Origin: Vibrio sp. PID17_43
GTDB lineage: Bacteria > Pseudomonadota > Gammaproteobacteria > Enterobacterales > Vibrionaceae
Reading direction: 5' to 3'
Length of the DNA: 64,000 nucleotides
Assembly: GCF_002608565.1 (NCBI RefSeq)
Contig: NZ_LIXM01000019.1
Location: 1-64,000 of the forward strand
In this document: positions 18,284 to 27,797 of the stretch, piece by piece
Position numbering within the stretch: position 1 is the first letter of the stretch
Layout: each line of letters starts with the position of its first letter
Position numbers and translations under genes: made by a program
The notes under the pieces: model-generated
What the model saw: the letters and a program-made list of their open reading frames with translations, nothing else
The model's database searches: none
What the model was told of the DNA's origin: nothing

Positions 18284-20632
18284 CTATTCGGTCAATTCTA
18301 ATCTCACGATGACTTCTTCGGTGATGTCTTCAAACTCACTATAGCCGACTAATGCGGTTAACTCCTTTTCGAGTTTATTTGCTTGGTGGATACTAAATTG
18401 GGATAAGTCCTCTAAATCCTGACGCAACAAGCTAGTGATAGGATCAAAGATTGGTGCGGTTGATATCCTTGTGGCATAAAAATCGCCCATCATACGAGCT
18501 TTTTTGATGAAGAGGATACGCTCTTTCAAATTGGCAAACTCTTGCGGTAACTTTGACTCCACGGCGGTGATTGTCGTACCGATTTTTGTCACGCTCGTAT
18601 AGATATCCTGATGTTTTGCTTCCGCTCCGTCAATACGCTTGATTGGATCTGCAATTAACGTGTTCGAGCGGCCTTTAAACAGAGGTTCCAATGAAAACAT
18701 TTGGTTGTGACCTAAGCGAGCATAGAGTTCGAGGTGCTTTGGTAACGGAAAATTTACCCCAATGACTGGTGTACTCACGGAAGACGCGGCGCTCTTACCG
18801 ATAAAGATAGGCGTACTCAACGTGCGTGATAGAAGCAGGCTATGCAACCTCTCTAAAAGATCATGGTTTGGCAGCACTTCTTTTTGTGGAATAAGCTTAT
18901 CTTGGTTGTGCTCAATGATACTGTTAAGAAACGCAATGATTCGCATGGTTTTGCTATATTCGTCAATCACCAATTGAACATTGAGGCCGTCAGGGCTCAC
19001 TCGGACTATGCGATAAGGTACAGCGCTTAAAGGTAACTTTTTGTCATAAAGCTGAAGCTCACGAAAGTTAATCAGTACTTCTTGTCCGGAGCGCAATAAT
19101 GCGGGTTCATCTAACCTGATGTTTAGGCCGCGCTTAGAGATATCAGCAGTAAAACCAGCCGTTTTTATCGTGTCGTATTTGAACACCAATGGAGTTTTAA
19201 ATCGGTAGCGGGGCTCCTTTCGACGTGACTTTGCGTCAAAATAGATCCCTTTTGGATTTCCGATGATTTTGCGAGGATGACGAAATACATTGAGTGTATT
19301 CGCCAGTAAGCGAGGCTTCTCGGTCAATAGGTAATCTTGCCCCGATTCCTGATCGGCTATTTCTTGTAAAATACCGATGTGAGTCAATGAGTGTGAACGG
19401 TCTGCCAGCTCTGCCGAGAATGTCGCGAGGTCATGCTTCTCTTGTTCGGATAATTCAAAAATGGAGAGGTAAAATGCCCGCCAACTTGGTCTTTTTGCGC
19501 CAAGATGCCAAAACAGCTGGCGTTGCTCTCTGCTTGCTTCAGGCCTCAACATCGAATAGAAATACGTTTTGTTTTCGTGCTCGTGCGTGAAAGAGTAAAT
19601 GACATTGGTGGTGCCTTTTACACCAGGAGTAATCAGTGATGCCATTCTTTGTTCATGAAATAAGGAACCAAATACCTGTTGGTTACGTTCATCATGCCAG
19701 TATTGCCATAACTTTTGGTTATTTTCTGTCAACATGGCCAGCTTCAGCTCGCTGCCTTCAAAGAACAGCGGTAAATTACTGGTGTGTTTTAATGAAATGT
19801 TTTCGTAGCCGCGAGTGCGTAATCGAATGATTTTGTCCTGATTATCATGGCGAGCGCGCTTCGTCGCATTATTTAAAGCTTCATCAATGACTTGTGCAAC
19901 AATGTTCGTTTTGGTTAAACGAATAGTGCGCAGATAACGGACAGCGTTATTTTCATAGCAATCGTCCACTGCGAGTACGTGGTACGCAAGCGCCTTCTCT
20001 ATGCCGATGACTTGGGATTTATTGGCCAATTCAGTAAAGGTCACCTGAAGCACCTCGCCTAAACTGTAATTGAATGCGCTAGGAACTTTAAATTTGGCAC
20101 CCGAACAGGAAAGGTCGATGCTTAGGGCATGGAGAGTTTGGCCATTTGAGCGAATAATTTCGACTTGAGACTGAACCTTGAGACGCTTTTCCTGACGCTT
20201 TAAATCGTAGCCTAGATGAATAGGCTCTGCCAAAAAGGGACTGTTGGGGTCGGTAAGTGATTTGGCGTCATCTATGTCGCCGTTCTGATTCAATGCGCGA
20301 AAGCTATTTCGTGTATTGATTAGCGCTTCCCACATACCTTCAGTGTAACCACCGAACTTCTCGATGTTTCTGTGATAGGCATTAAAGGCAACGTCATCTA
20401 GCCAATGCGAGATGCCATCTAAAAGATATTTACGACACTCACCATTCACGCGGCCTCGAAGGTCGATGCTTTTGGTGCACGGCGCCATCACACGATTGAG
20501 TTCCATTTTCACCAGTAACTTTGTTGATGGTGGTTCGCCTTCTGTCAGTTGGCTGAGAACGAAATCGAAGTCATCGGCACCGTAAGTGGGAATCAGTCGT
20601 TCAGCGAGCGAGAGTATTTCAGATTGCTGCAT
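18284..20632 (-). CDS. plzC: Double PilZ-domain c-di-GMP receptor (PlzC type)
   Basis: A 782-aa protein with two PilZ modules. The first has RQEKR (R146 to R150) and DLSCSG (173-178); the second has RKEPR (R471 to R475) and DISKRG (497-502). Both fit the RxxxR and (D/N)xSxxG consensus for c-di-GMP binding, so both sites look functional. The remaining regions are not recognised. No membrane segments are visible, so it is probably cytoplasmic. Its place between serB and radA matches VC2344 (PlzC) of V. cholerae, where Plz proteins affect motility, biofilm and virulence. Start ATG at 20632 (MQQSEILSL) is the first ATG after the divergent radA promoter region. Confidence 0.88.
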   Translation of the reverse strand: MQQSEILSLAERLIPTYGADDFDFVLSQLTEGEPPSTKLLVKMELNRVMAPCTKSIDLRGRVNGECRKYLLDGISHWLDDVAFNAYHRNIEKFGGYTEGMWEALINTRNSFRALNQNGDIDDAKSLTDPNSPFLAEPIHLGYDLKRQEKRLKVQSQVEIIRSNGQTLHALSIDLSCSGAKFKVPSAFNYSLGEVLQVTFTELANKSQVIGIEKALAYHVLAVDDCYENNAVRYLRTIRLTKTNIVAQVIDEALNNATKRARHDNQDKIIRLRTRGYENISLKHTSNLPLFFEGSELKLAMLTENNQKLWQYWHDERNQQVFGSLFHEQRMASLITPGVKGTTNVIYSFTHEHENKTYFYSMLRPEASREQRQLFWHLGAKRPSWRAFYLSIFELSEQEKHDLATFSAELADRSHSLTHIGILQEIADQESGQDYLLTEKPRLLANTLNVFRHPRKIIGNPKGIYFDAKSRRKEPRYRFKTPLVFKYDTIKTAGFTADISKRGLNIRLDEPALLRSGQEVLINFRELQLYDKKLPLSAVPYRIVRVSPDGLNVQLVIDEYSKTMRIIAFLNSIIEHNQDKLIPQKEVLPNHDLLERLHSLLLSRTLSTPIFIGKSAASSVSTPVIGVNFPLPKHLELYARLGHNQMFSLEPLFKGRSNTLIADPIKRIDGAEAKHQDIYTSVTKIGTTITAVESKLPQEFANLKERILFIKKARMMGDFYATRISTAPIFDPITSLLRQDLEDLSQFSIHQANKLEKELTALVGYSEFEDITEEVIVRLELTE

Positions 20633-20782
20633 GATTTCTGTTAGAGTATGTCGTTATTTAATTTGTATCGGCTAAACCTAGCAAAGCTTGAGTATATCAA
20701 TAGTTATCGTTAGGTAGGCACTGGCGTAACAGTGTTTGGTCACATTTGTTGAAAATATTGAGTGTTTAAAAATCGAGGCATC

Positions 20783-22162
20783 ATGGCGAAAGCAAAACGG
20801 GCGTATGTTTGTAATGATTGTGGCGCAGACTTTCCACGTTGGCAGGGGCAATGTAATGCGTGTGGCGCGTGGAACACGATTACTGAAGTTCGAATTGCAG
20901 CGTCGCCAACCGTTGCTCGCAATGAGCGCTTGAGTGGTTACGCAGGTTCTGCAACCGAGTCAAAAGTACAGACGCTATCTGAGATTGACTTGCAAGAAGT
21001 GCCTAGATTTACCAGCGGCTTTAAAGAGTTAGATCGAGTACTTGGCGGCGGTGTTGTCCCAGGAGCGGCCATTTTGATTGGTGGTAGTCCGGGGGCCGGT
21101 AAGTCGACCTTACTATTACAAACCATGTGTTTATTATCGTCACAAATGCCGACGTTATATGTCACGGGTGAGGAATCATTGCAGCAGGTAGCGATGCGAG
21201 CGTCTCGTTTAGGGTTGCCAAAAGAGCATTTAAAAATGCTATCGGAAACCAATGTAGATAGCATTTGCCAAATCGCAGAGAAAGAACAGCCTCGCATTAT
21301 GGTGATTGACTCGATTCAGGTTATGCATGTTTCTGACGTTCAATCCTCTCCAGGGAGTGTCGCGCAGGTCCGTGAATCCGCAACCGCGCTAACTCGTTAC
21401 GCAAAGCAGAATAACGTTGCCGTCTTTATTGTTGGTCATGTAACGAAAGACGGTACGCTGGCGGGGCCTAAAGTACTTGAACACATCATTGACTGTTCCG
21501 TCTTATTAGATGGCGGAACAGACAGTCGATTCCGAACGCTACGCAGCCATAAAAACCGTTTTGGTGCGGTGAATGAGTTAGGCGTGTTTGCCATGACAGG
21601 ACAAGGGCTAAAAGAAGTCAGTAACCCATCCGCTATTTTCCTATCACGTGGTGAAGAAGAAACGTCAGGCTCTTCGGTTATGGTGGTATGGGAAGGGACT
21701 CGCCCTCTACTCGTAGAAATTCAGGCGCTGGTGGATTATTCTCAATTAGCAAACCCACGTCGAGTTGCAGTAGGTCTGGAACAAAACCGCCTCTCTTTAT
21801 TATTAGCGGTCCTGCATAAGCACGGCGGTTTACAAATGGCAGACCAAGATGTGTTTGTGAATGTGGTTGGTGGTGTGAAGGTGACAGAGACCAGTGCAGA
21901 CCTTGCGTTGGTCATGGCGCTTTTATCCAGCTTCCGTGATCGCCCATTACCCAAAGATGTAGTGGTATTCGGTGAAGTTGGTTTGGCGGGTGAAATTCGT
22001 CCAGTACCAAGCGGTCAAGAACGTTTGAATGAAGCCTTTAAGCACGGTTTCAAGAAAGCCATCGTACCAGCCGCCAATATGCCGAAAGGTGGCATCCTAG
22101 GAATGCAAATCCACGGCGTGAAGAAGCTTTCAGAGGCGATAGAAGCGTTTGATGAGTTGTGA
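20783..22162 (+). CDS. radA: DNA repair protein RadA
   Basis: RadA is a RecA-like, DnaB-like helicase that drives branch migration in recombination repair. The 459-aa product has an N-terminal zinc finger (C10, C13, C24, C27), Walker A GGSPGAGKST (100-109), the RadA-specific KNRFG motif (257-261) and a Lon-protease-like C-terminal domain containing GEVGLAGEIRPV. The ATG at 20783 follows GAGG and gives the standard MAKAKRAYVCNDCGADF start; an in-frame start 21 nt upstream is unlikely. Transcribed divergently from the PilZ gene. Confidence 0.96.
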   Translation: MAKAKRAYVCNDCGADFPRWQGQCNACGAWNTITEVRIAASPTVARNERLSGYAGSATESKVQTLSEIDLQEVPRFTSGFKELDRVLGGGVVPGAAILIGGSPGAGKSTLLLQTMCLLSSQMPTLYVTGEESLQQVAMRASRLGLPKEHLKMLSETNVDSICQIAEKEQPRIMVIDSIQVMHVSDVQSSPGSVAQVRESATALTRYAKQNNVAVFIVGHVTKDGTLAGPKVLEHIIDCSVLLDGGTDSRFRTLRSHKNRFGAVNELGVFAMTGQGLKEVSNPSAIFLSRGEEETSGSSVMVVWEGTRPLLVEIQALVDYSQLANPRRVAVGLEQNRLSLLLAVLHKHGGLQMADQDVFVNVVGGVKVTETSADLALVMALLSSFRDRPLPKDVVVFGEVGLAGEIRPVPSGQERLNEAFKHGFKKAIVPAANMPKGGILGMQIHGVKKLSEAIEAFDEL

Positions 22163-22364
22163 GTTGCTATCAAGTTGGGCACTCGTAACCGTTGGATGGC
22201 GAAAAACTGGGATTTTTCACCGCAAAATACTACACTTGGCTATTGTTTTGGGGTAGATTCCCCCGCTAAATATTTTTTATCCATAGCCGCACGCAAGGGT
22301 ATCAGTCTTGACAGAATGTGATATACTCTGCGCGCACTTTATACCTTATTAACAGAGTAAGACA

Positions 22365-24452
22365 ATGACTGATTTATCAAAATACAGAAACATTGGTATT
22401 TTTGCTCACGTAGACGCGGGTAAAACTACCTCTACAGAGCGTATCCTTAAGCTAACTGGTAAAATCCACAAGATCGGTGACACTCACGACGGTTCAACTA
22501 CTACTGACTTCATGGAGCAGGAAGCTGAACGTGGTATCACAATCCAGTCTGCTGCTACTACTTGTTTCTGGAACGATCACCGCCTAAACATCATCGATAC
22601 TCCTGGACACGTTGACTTCACAATCGAAGTTTACCGTTCTCTAAAAGTACTTGACGGTGGTATCGGTGTATTCTGTGGTTCAGGTGGTGTTGAGCCTCAG
22701 TCTGAAACTAACTGGCGTTACGCGGACGAGTCTCACGTATCTCGTCTAATCTTCGTTAACAAACTAGACCGTATGGGTGCTGACTTCTTCAAAGTTGTTG
22801 ACCAAGTACAAAACGTTCTAGGTGCTACTCCACTAGTTATGACTCTACCAATCGGTATCGAAGATGACTTCTGTGGTGTTGTTGACGTACTAAGCCAAAA
22901 AGCTTACATCTGGGATGACTCAGGTCTTCCAGAGAACTACGAAGTTCAAGATATTCCAGCTGATCTAGTAGACCAAGCTGCTGAATACCGTGAAATGCTA
23001 ATCGAAACTGCTGTTGAGCAAGACGATGACCTAATGATGGCTTACATGGACGGCGAAGAGCCTTCTCTAGAAGACATCAAACGTTGTATCCGTAAAGGTA
23101 CACGTGACCTAGCATTCTTCCCAACTTACTGTGGTTCAGCGTACAAGAACAAAGGTATCCAACTTATTCTTGACGCAGTAGTTGACTACCTACCTTCTCC
23201 AACAGAAGTAGATCCTCAACCACTAACTAACCCAGAAACTGGTGAGCCAACTGGCGAAGTTGCAACAGTATCTGCAGACGAGTCACTAAAAGCGCTTGCG
23301 TTCAAGATCATGGACGACCGCTTCGGTGCACTAACGTTCATCCGTATCTACGCTGGTAAGATGAAGAAAGGTGACACGATCCTTAACTCTGCTACTGGTA
23401 AGACTGAGCGTATCGGCCGTATGGTTGAGATGCACGCGAACGAGCGTAACGAGATCGATTCAGCACAAGCTGGTGACATCATCGCAGTTGTTGGTATGAA
23501 GAACGTGAAGACTGGTCACACTCTATGTGATCCTAAGCACGAATGTACTCTTGAGCCAATGATCTTCCCAGAACCAGTAATCTCTATCGCTGTTAAGCCT
23601 AAAGATAAAAACGGTTCTGAGAAAATGGGTATCGCGATCGGTAAAATGGTTGCAGAAGATCCATCATTCCAAGTTGAAACTGACGAAGATTCAGGCGAAA
23701 CCATCCTTAAAGGTATGGGCGAACTTCACCTAGACATCAAAGTAGACATCCTGAAGCGTACTTACGGCGTTGAGCTAGAAGTAGGTGCTCCACAGGTAGC
23801 TTACCGTGAAACTATCACTCAAGCAGTTGAAGATAGCTACACGCATAAGAAACAGTCTGGTGGTTCTGGTCAGTTCGGTAAGATCGACTACCGCATCCGC
23901 CCAGGGGAAGCTGGTTCTGGCTTCACGTTCAAATCAACAGTTGTTGGTGGTAACGTACCTAAAGAATTCTGGCCTGCAGTAGAGAAAGGCTTCGCTAGCA
24001 TGATGGACAACGGTGTTCTAGCTGGCTTCCCAACTCTAGACGTAGAAGTTGAACTATTCGACGGTGGCTTCCACGCAGTTGACTCTTCAGCTATCGCTTA
24101 CGAAATCGCGGCTAAAGGCGCATTCCGTCAGTCTATGCCTAAAGCTGGCGCGCAACTTCTTGAGCCAATCATGAAAGTTGACGTGTTCACTCCAGAAGAC
24201 CACGTTGGTGACGTAATCGGTGACCTTAACCGTCGTCGCGGTATGATCAAAGATCAACAAGCGGGTACTACTGGCGTACGTATCAAGGGTGATGTACCTC
24301 TATCAGAAATGTTTGGTTACATCGGTACTCTACGTACTATGACTTCTGGCCGTGGTCAATTCTCTATGGAATTCTCTCACTACAACCCATGTCCAAACAA
24401 CGTGGCAGAACAAGTGATTGCAGAAGTTAAAGAGCGTAACGCTAAGAAGTAA
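22365..24452 (+). CDS. fusA2: Second elongation factor G (EF-G2-like translational GTPase)
   Basis: A full-length 695-aa EF-G paralogue. GTPase motifs: G1 [15 protein letters not shown] (about 14-28), switch [10 protein letters not shown]3 DTPGHVDF and G4 NKLDRM; domains II to V follow, ending in [15 protein letters not shown]. The sequence differs from the main FusA of the str operon (for example [11 protein letters not shown] in place of TTERILFYTG), and no rpsL/rpsG/tufA neighbours are present. V. cholerae has the same paralogue beside radA (VC2342). Codon use is extremely biased, as for abundant proteins, so it is unlikely to be a dispensable duplicate. Whether it acts in elongation, recycling or stress is open. 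Confidence 0.92.
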   Translation: MTDLSKYRNIGIFAHVDAGKTTSTERILKLTGKIHKIGDTHDGSTTTDFMEQEAERGITIQSAATTCFWNDHRLNIIDTPGHVDFTIEVYRSLKVLDGGIGVFCGSGGVEPQSETNWRYADESHVSRLIFVNKLDRMGADFFKVVDQVQNVLGATPLVMTLPIGIEDDFCGVVDVLSQKAYIWDDSGLPENYEVQDIPADLVDQAAEYREMLIETAVEQDDDLMMAYMDGEEPSLEDIKRCIRKGTRDLAFFPTYCGSAYKNKGIQLILDAVVDYLPSPTEVDPQPLTNPETGEPTGEVATVSADESLKALAFKIMDDRFGALTFIRIYAGKMKKGDTILNSATGKTERIGRMVEMHANERNEIDSAQAGDIIAVVGMKNVKTGHTLCDPKHECTLEPMIFPEPVISIAVKPKDKNGSEKMGIAIGKMVAEDPSFQVETDEDSGETILKGMGELHLDIKVDILKRTYGVELEVGAPQVAYRETITQAVEDSYTHKKQSGGSGQFGKIDYRIRPGEAGSGFTFKSTVVGGNVPKEFWPAVEKGFASMMDNGVLAGFPTLDVEVELFDGGFHAVDSSAIAYEIAAKGAFRQSMPKAGAQLLEPIMKVDVFTPEDHVGDVIGDLNRRRGMIKDQQAGTTGVRIKGDVPLSEMFGYIGTLRTMTSGRGQFSMEFSHYNPCPNNVAEQVIAEVKERNAKK

Positions 24453-24476
24453 TTCTTAAGTTAACTCTAAGACATT

Positions 24477-24503
24477 AAAGCCCCGCCTAGTGCGGGGCTT
24501 TTT
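24477..24503 (+). terminator. Rho-independent terminator of fusA2
   Basis: AAAGCCCCGC (24477-24486) pairs with GCGGGGCTTT (24492-24501) around CTAGT, with a T-run after. It lies about 25 nt after the fusA2 stop codon. Confidence 0.95.
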
Positions 24504-24602
24504 AATATTTCGATAAAGAGAAATGGTGCACTAGTTCCAAGCTCTTATTCTGTGCTATTTCTGACCACTTAATCCCAACAATGGGTATCAAAGGAAATAA
24601 AA

Positions 24603-24632
24603 AACGCCCCTAAGTAGGAGCGTTATTTTTAT
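24603..24632. terminator. Terminator of the acyl-CoA ligase gene, probably bidirectional
   Basis: AACGCCCCTA (24603-24612) pairs with TAGGAGCGTT (24615-24624) with one mismatch. A-rich sequence on the left and T-rich on the right let it work on either strand; it serves the minus-strand ligase gene ending at 24667. Confidence 0.8.
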
Positions 24633-24666
24633 TTTAAACTTTATCAATAATGCGAAAACAGGTCGG

Positions 24667-26358
24667 TTATAAATCTTCTTCCCACAGTACTAACTTCCCT
24701 TTCGGCCAATTGTGGCCAATATCATGGTATTTCTGCTCAAGCACGTGGCGCTTTATCTTCAACGTTGGCGTGAGCACTCCATTTTCAATACTCCAAGGAT
24801 CTTGGATCATGAGCACTCCTTTGATCTGCTCATGTGATTCTAACTCCTGATTCATTTTTGCAATGACTTTGCTAGTCGTACGTGCATAGCGTTCTTTATC
24901 GAAGTTCGGGAAATTATGTGGAACCACCAAGAGAATCGGTGCAGGCAAACCTAAACCAATCAAACACATCATCTCAACACGGCTGTATTCGAAAAGCTTT
25001 TTCTCGATAGGTACTGGCGCAACAAATTTACCTTTGGCGGTTTTAAATGTGTCTTTTTTACGACCTTGGATCGTCAGGTAACCTTCTGCATCGATAGCTC
25101 CAATGTCGCCAGTATGCAGCCAGCCTTCGGAATCAAATGATTCTTGCGTTGCGATATCATTTTTATAATAGCCAGAGAACAACCCCTTGCCTTTAACCAT
25201 GATTTCATCGTCGTCGGCGATCTTCAGTTCGATGCCTGGTCCTGCTTTACCAACCGACCCAATTTTTTCAGCGTTAAATGGATAATTGAGCGTGCTGTAC
25301 GCGAAAGACTCGGTCATTCCCCACGCCTCGGTGATATTTAAGCCGACGGAATGATACCATTTGAGTAAAGCGGGAGAGACAGGGGCAGAACCACAGCCTA
25401 AAACACGCGCTTGATCTAAACCAAGTCCTTCTGCCAGTTTTTTCTTGATCAAGGTGTTCACAAATGGAATTTTCAGCAGAATATTGAGCCTTTTCTGTGG
25501 CAGTTTATCCTGAATGCGTTGTTGGAATAGGGTCCAAAGGCGAGGAACCGAGATAAACAACGTTGGGCGGTACATTTTTACATCTTCGATAAAGGTATCC
25601 AAAGACTCAGGAAATGCCGTCTGCACACCTCCCATGATAGAGGAACCAAAGATGTACACTCGTTCAGTAATGTGAGCGAGTGGGAGGTATGAGAACAGGC
25701 GATCACCTTCTTGAATACCGATGTGGTCAATGAGTTGCTGTGCAGACCAACTGAAGGCGCCGTAAGTGAGCATTGCCCCTTTTGGTAAACCGGATGTCCC
25801 AGAGGTATAGACAAGGGACATCAACTTGTCATCGTAATGCTGCGGGCGCTCTTCACTAGGTGCGGCGCTCGCAATCAATTGCTTGTATTGATATTGGCAC
25901 TGTGGAGCGGAGTCATAAGGCAGTGAGATGCTGATAATATCGGCTAGCCCATCAATGACTTTTTGCGTGGCGGTAGGGTCATCTAATTTACCCCCAATCA
26001 GGGCCTTACTTTCGCTGTGTGTAATACAGTACTCAATGGTATCGGTACCTGCCGTCGGAAAGATTGGCACGCTGACATAATCACCCAACATCATGGCGAG
26101 ATCACAGATAAACCATTCTGCACAGTTTTTCGATACCAACGCCACCTTATCGCCGGGTTTAAGCCCCAAACTGCGCAACGCACTGACGAGTCTGAGGGCT
26201 TGATCGGCCACCTCAGCAAAGGTGAATTCGACAAACTGTCGGTCGATAATTTGCTTTAAATAAACCTCATTTGGGCGCACTTCGGCCCACTTAAGAATCA
26301 TTTCATTTGGCGGCGGGAGAGCGCAACCTGCAGTACTATTGATATTCGGCTGATTCAT
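24667..26358 (-). CDS. AMP-forming long-chain acyl-CoA synthetase (FadD/FAA1 type)
   Basis: Activates fatty acids with ATP and CoA through an acyl-adenylate. The 563-aa product has the adenylation motifs: P-loop YTSGTSGLPKGAML, the central TEAWGMTES, GWLHTGDIG and the C-terminal GRKKDTFKTAKGKFVAP with the catalytic lysine region. This pattern fits the FAA1-like group of long-chain ligases rather than classic FadD. V. cholerae has a ligase at the same place (VC2341). I start at the ATG at 26358, which has GGAG 9 nt upstream; an ATG 15 nt earlier lacks a ribosome binding site. Monocistronic, with an AraC-type gene 150 bp upstream. Confidence 0.9.
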   Translation of the reverse strand: MNQPNINSTAGCALPPPNEMILKWAEVRPNEVYLKQIIDRQFVEFTFAEVADQALRLVSALRSLGLKPGDKVALVSKNCAEWFICDLAMMLGDYVSVPIFPTAGTDTIEYCITHSESKALIGGKLDDPTATQKVIDGLADIISISLPYDSAPQCQYQYKQLIASAAPSEERPQHYDDKLMSLVYTSGTSGLPKGAMLTYGAFSWSAQQLIDHIGIQEGDRLFSYLPLAHITERVYIFGSSIMGGVQTAFPESLDTFIEDVKMYRPTLFISVPRLWTLFQQRIQDKLPQKRLNILLKIPFVNTLIKKKLAEGLGLDQARVLGCGSAPVSPALLKWYHSVGLNITEAWGMTESFAYSTLNYPFNAEKIGSVGKAGPGIELKIADDDEIMVKGKGLFSGYYKNDIATQESFDSEGWLHTGDIGAIDAEGYLTIQGRKKDTFKTAKGKFVAPVPIEKKLFEYSRVEMMCLIGLGLPAPILLVVPHNFPNFDKERYARTTSKVIAKMNQELESHEQIKGVLMIQDPWSIENGVLTPTLKIKRHVLEQKYHDIGHNWPKGKLVLWEEDL

Positions 26359-26509
26359 TGTCAGTGACTCCATGTGTTATCTTGCTGTACTTATAGTTGT
26401 TAACCTGTTGTAAAACTTAGCATGTTAATCCATTCGGTGTGAATGAATTTTGCACAATTCTGTGGCGAAGATAGCGTTCATGAAACAAATTTCGCACGGC
26501 GAGTACGAC

Positions 26510-27244
26510 TTAAACTTGATGCCGATAAGTAGCAGGAGAAATACCGACTTTCTTTTTGAAGATCCGAGAAAAATAGGACACATCTTGATACCCACACTGA
26601 TACGCGATGTAAGCAATTTTCGATTTCGGTTGCTCTTTGAGTAGACGTTGAGCTTGGGACAGCCGCTTGGATGTCAGATAGTTCCGAAACGATATCCCCA
26701 TCTCCCGATGAAAGTATTTAGAAAAATAGTTCGGAGAGTAATGGCATAAACTTGCGACCTCTTCTTCTCTTACTTCTTGGTGAAAATTGTCGTCGATAAA
26801 GCGAATGACGCTTTTCAACTCGTCGGAAATAGAGGCTGAGGGCGAAGGCATCGTTAATGGGCGAGGAATAATAATCGCCTTGGAACTTGCTTTTGCTGAG
26901 ATCAAATACCGTAACTTGAGGCGTTCCAGCCAAGCTGGAAAAAAGGATTCATCCAAAAGGCTTAATTCCAAGCTATCGCACGAAGCGGGTAAAGATTCTT
27001 GAAGTGGGCTTTGTAGAAGAACGAACAGCTTTTTCCCGAGGTTATCACAAAGCTTGCCCAACGTGCCTAAGTAGCGTGTTTCCCTATTGCCGAGAAATAA
27101 TACGCACATATCCACATCAGGCTCACTGATAATTGAGATGTCTTCAAAACATTCCTGTACGTCGAATACGTCGGTGAGTTGCTTCGCGCAACTTACAGGC
27201 AAATCACTTACAGGCTTTCCTAGCCAAACCATCCTTGTCTTCAT
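26510..27244 (-). CDS. AraC-family transcriptional regulator divergent from the Tad locus
   Basis: A 244-aa regulator. Residues about 140-240 form an AraC-type DNA-binding domain with two helix-turn-helix motifs (EEVASLCHYSPNYFSKYF and IAYIAYQCGYQDVSYFSRIF) and the closing GISPATYR. The N-terminal 110 residues have alternating strands and helices (MVWLGKPVSD, MCVLFLGN, KKLFVLLQS) like a degenerate receiver domain without an obvious phosphoacceptor; no known ligand domain is recognised. It is transcribed away from the flp-tad operon with about 360 bp between starts, and a direct repeat with 21-bp spacing (27467-27497) lies in that gap. It is therefore the best candidate local regulator of the pilus operon, by inference. 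Confidence 0.88.
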   Translation of the reverse strand: MKTRMVWLGKPVSDLPVSCAKQLTDVFDVQECFEDISIISEPDVDMCVLFLGNRETRYLGTLGKLCDNLGKKLFVLLQSPLQESLPASCDSLELSLLDESFFPAWLERLKLRYLISAKASSKAIIIPRPLTMPSPSASISDELKSVIRFIDDNFHQEVREEEVASLCHYSPNYFSKYFHREMGISFRNYLTSKRLSQAQRLLKEQPKSKIAYIAYQCGYQDVSYFSRIFKKKVGISPATYRHQV

Positions 27245-27604
27245 GATAATTCTTACCAGATTGCAGCGTTATAAAAGAGAAAGCTACGTCATCAAGCTTA
27301 TAAGCACACATGTTGATATTTTTATTACTGCTTAGAACTCTAATCTAATAAATGAGTAGCACTTTTAGTTTAGATGACTGGTAAGAAATGAAAAGGAAAG
27401 TAACCATTTGATTTGTGAATGTAGTCACTGTTTTGATGATTGTTAATGTTATGTATATCAGTTTGTCAAAAAAGTCTCAATTAAAGGCAAAAAAGTCCTA
27501 ACGAGTTGGCACTTTACTGACCTAAGTTAAAAAAGGAGCATCACTCTTTCGGGTGATGTAATTGGCATTATTAAACCTTTGTACAGGATTATAGGGGAAT
27601 TCAA
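27245..27604. promoter_or_regulatory. Control region between the AraC-type gene and flp
   Basis: A 360-bp AT-rich divergent promoter region. It contains the AraC-type direct repeat (27467-27497), a TTGGCA at 27506-27511 that could be the flp -35 hexamer, and a hairpin CATCAC/GTGATG (27539-27558) in the probable flp leader. I see no strong -10. A sigma-54 promoter was considered from TTGGCAC but the -12 GC pair is absent. Confidence 0.5.
27467..27497 (+). promoter_or_regulatory. Direct-repeat operator for an AraC-type activator
   Basis: CAAAAAAGTC occurs at 27467-27476 and again at 27488-27497: two identical 10-mers in the same orientation, 21 bp apart start to start, the spacing of AraC I1-I2 half-sites. 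The second copy ends 8 bp before a TTGGCA that could be a -35 hexamer, as expected of an activator site. The divergent AraC-family gene at 26510-27244 is the obvious candidate. Confidence 0.6.
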
Positions 27605-27772
27605 ATGGAAAAGTTCACACAAGTACTCAAAGATTTTTGGAATGATGAAGAAGGCTTGACCTTGCTGGAGTACATCTTAGGGGCGTCGCTTATTGTATCT
27701 GCACTAATTGCTACAGGCTTTTGGCAGAATATTGCAACGAAATTTAAAGACATTACAGATAAAATTAGTTAA
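27605..27772 (+). CDS. flp: Flp-type IVb major pilin prepilin
   Basis: A 55-aa prepilin, too short to stand out as an ORF. It begins MEKFTQVLKDFWNDEEG and continues into the processing motif and hydrophobic core GLTLLEYILGASLIVSALIA. Cleavage by the Tad prepilin peptidase is expected after G17, leaving a mature pilin that starts LTLLEY with the conserved glutamate at position 5 and Flp tyrosine at 6. It assembles the Tad pilus fibre used in surface adhesion and biofilm formation. First gene of the tad operon; only one flp copy is seen. GGGGA lies 8 nt before the ATG. Confidence 0.93.
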   Translation: MEKFTQVLKDFWNDEEGLTLLEYILGASLIVSALIATGFWQNIATKFKDITDKIS

Positions 27773-27797
27773 ATCAGTAAAGAAACTTAGTTCGTTT

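Noticed and set aside
27501..27525. Possible sigma-54 promoter upstream of flp (TTGGCAC)
   Set aside because: The -24 GG is present but the -12 position reads AC instead of the required GC, so the site fails the key test.
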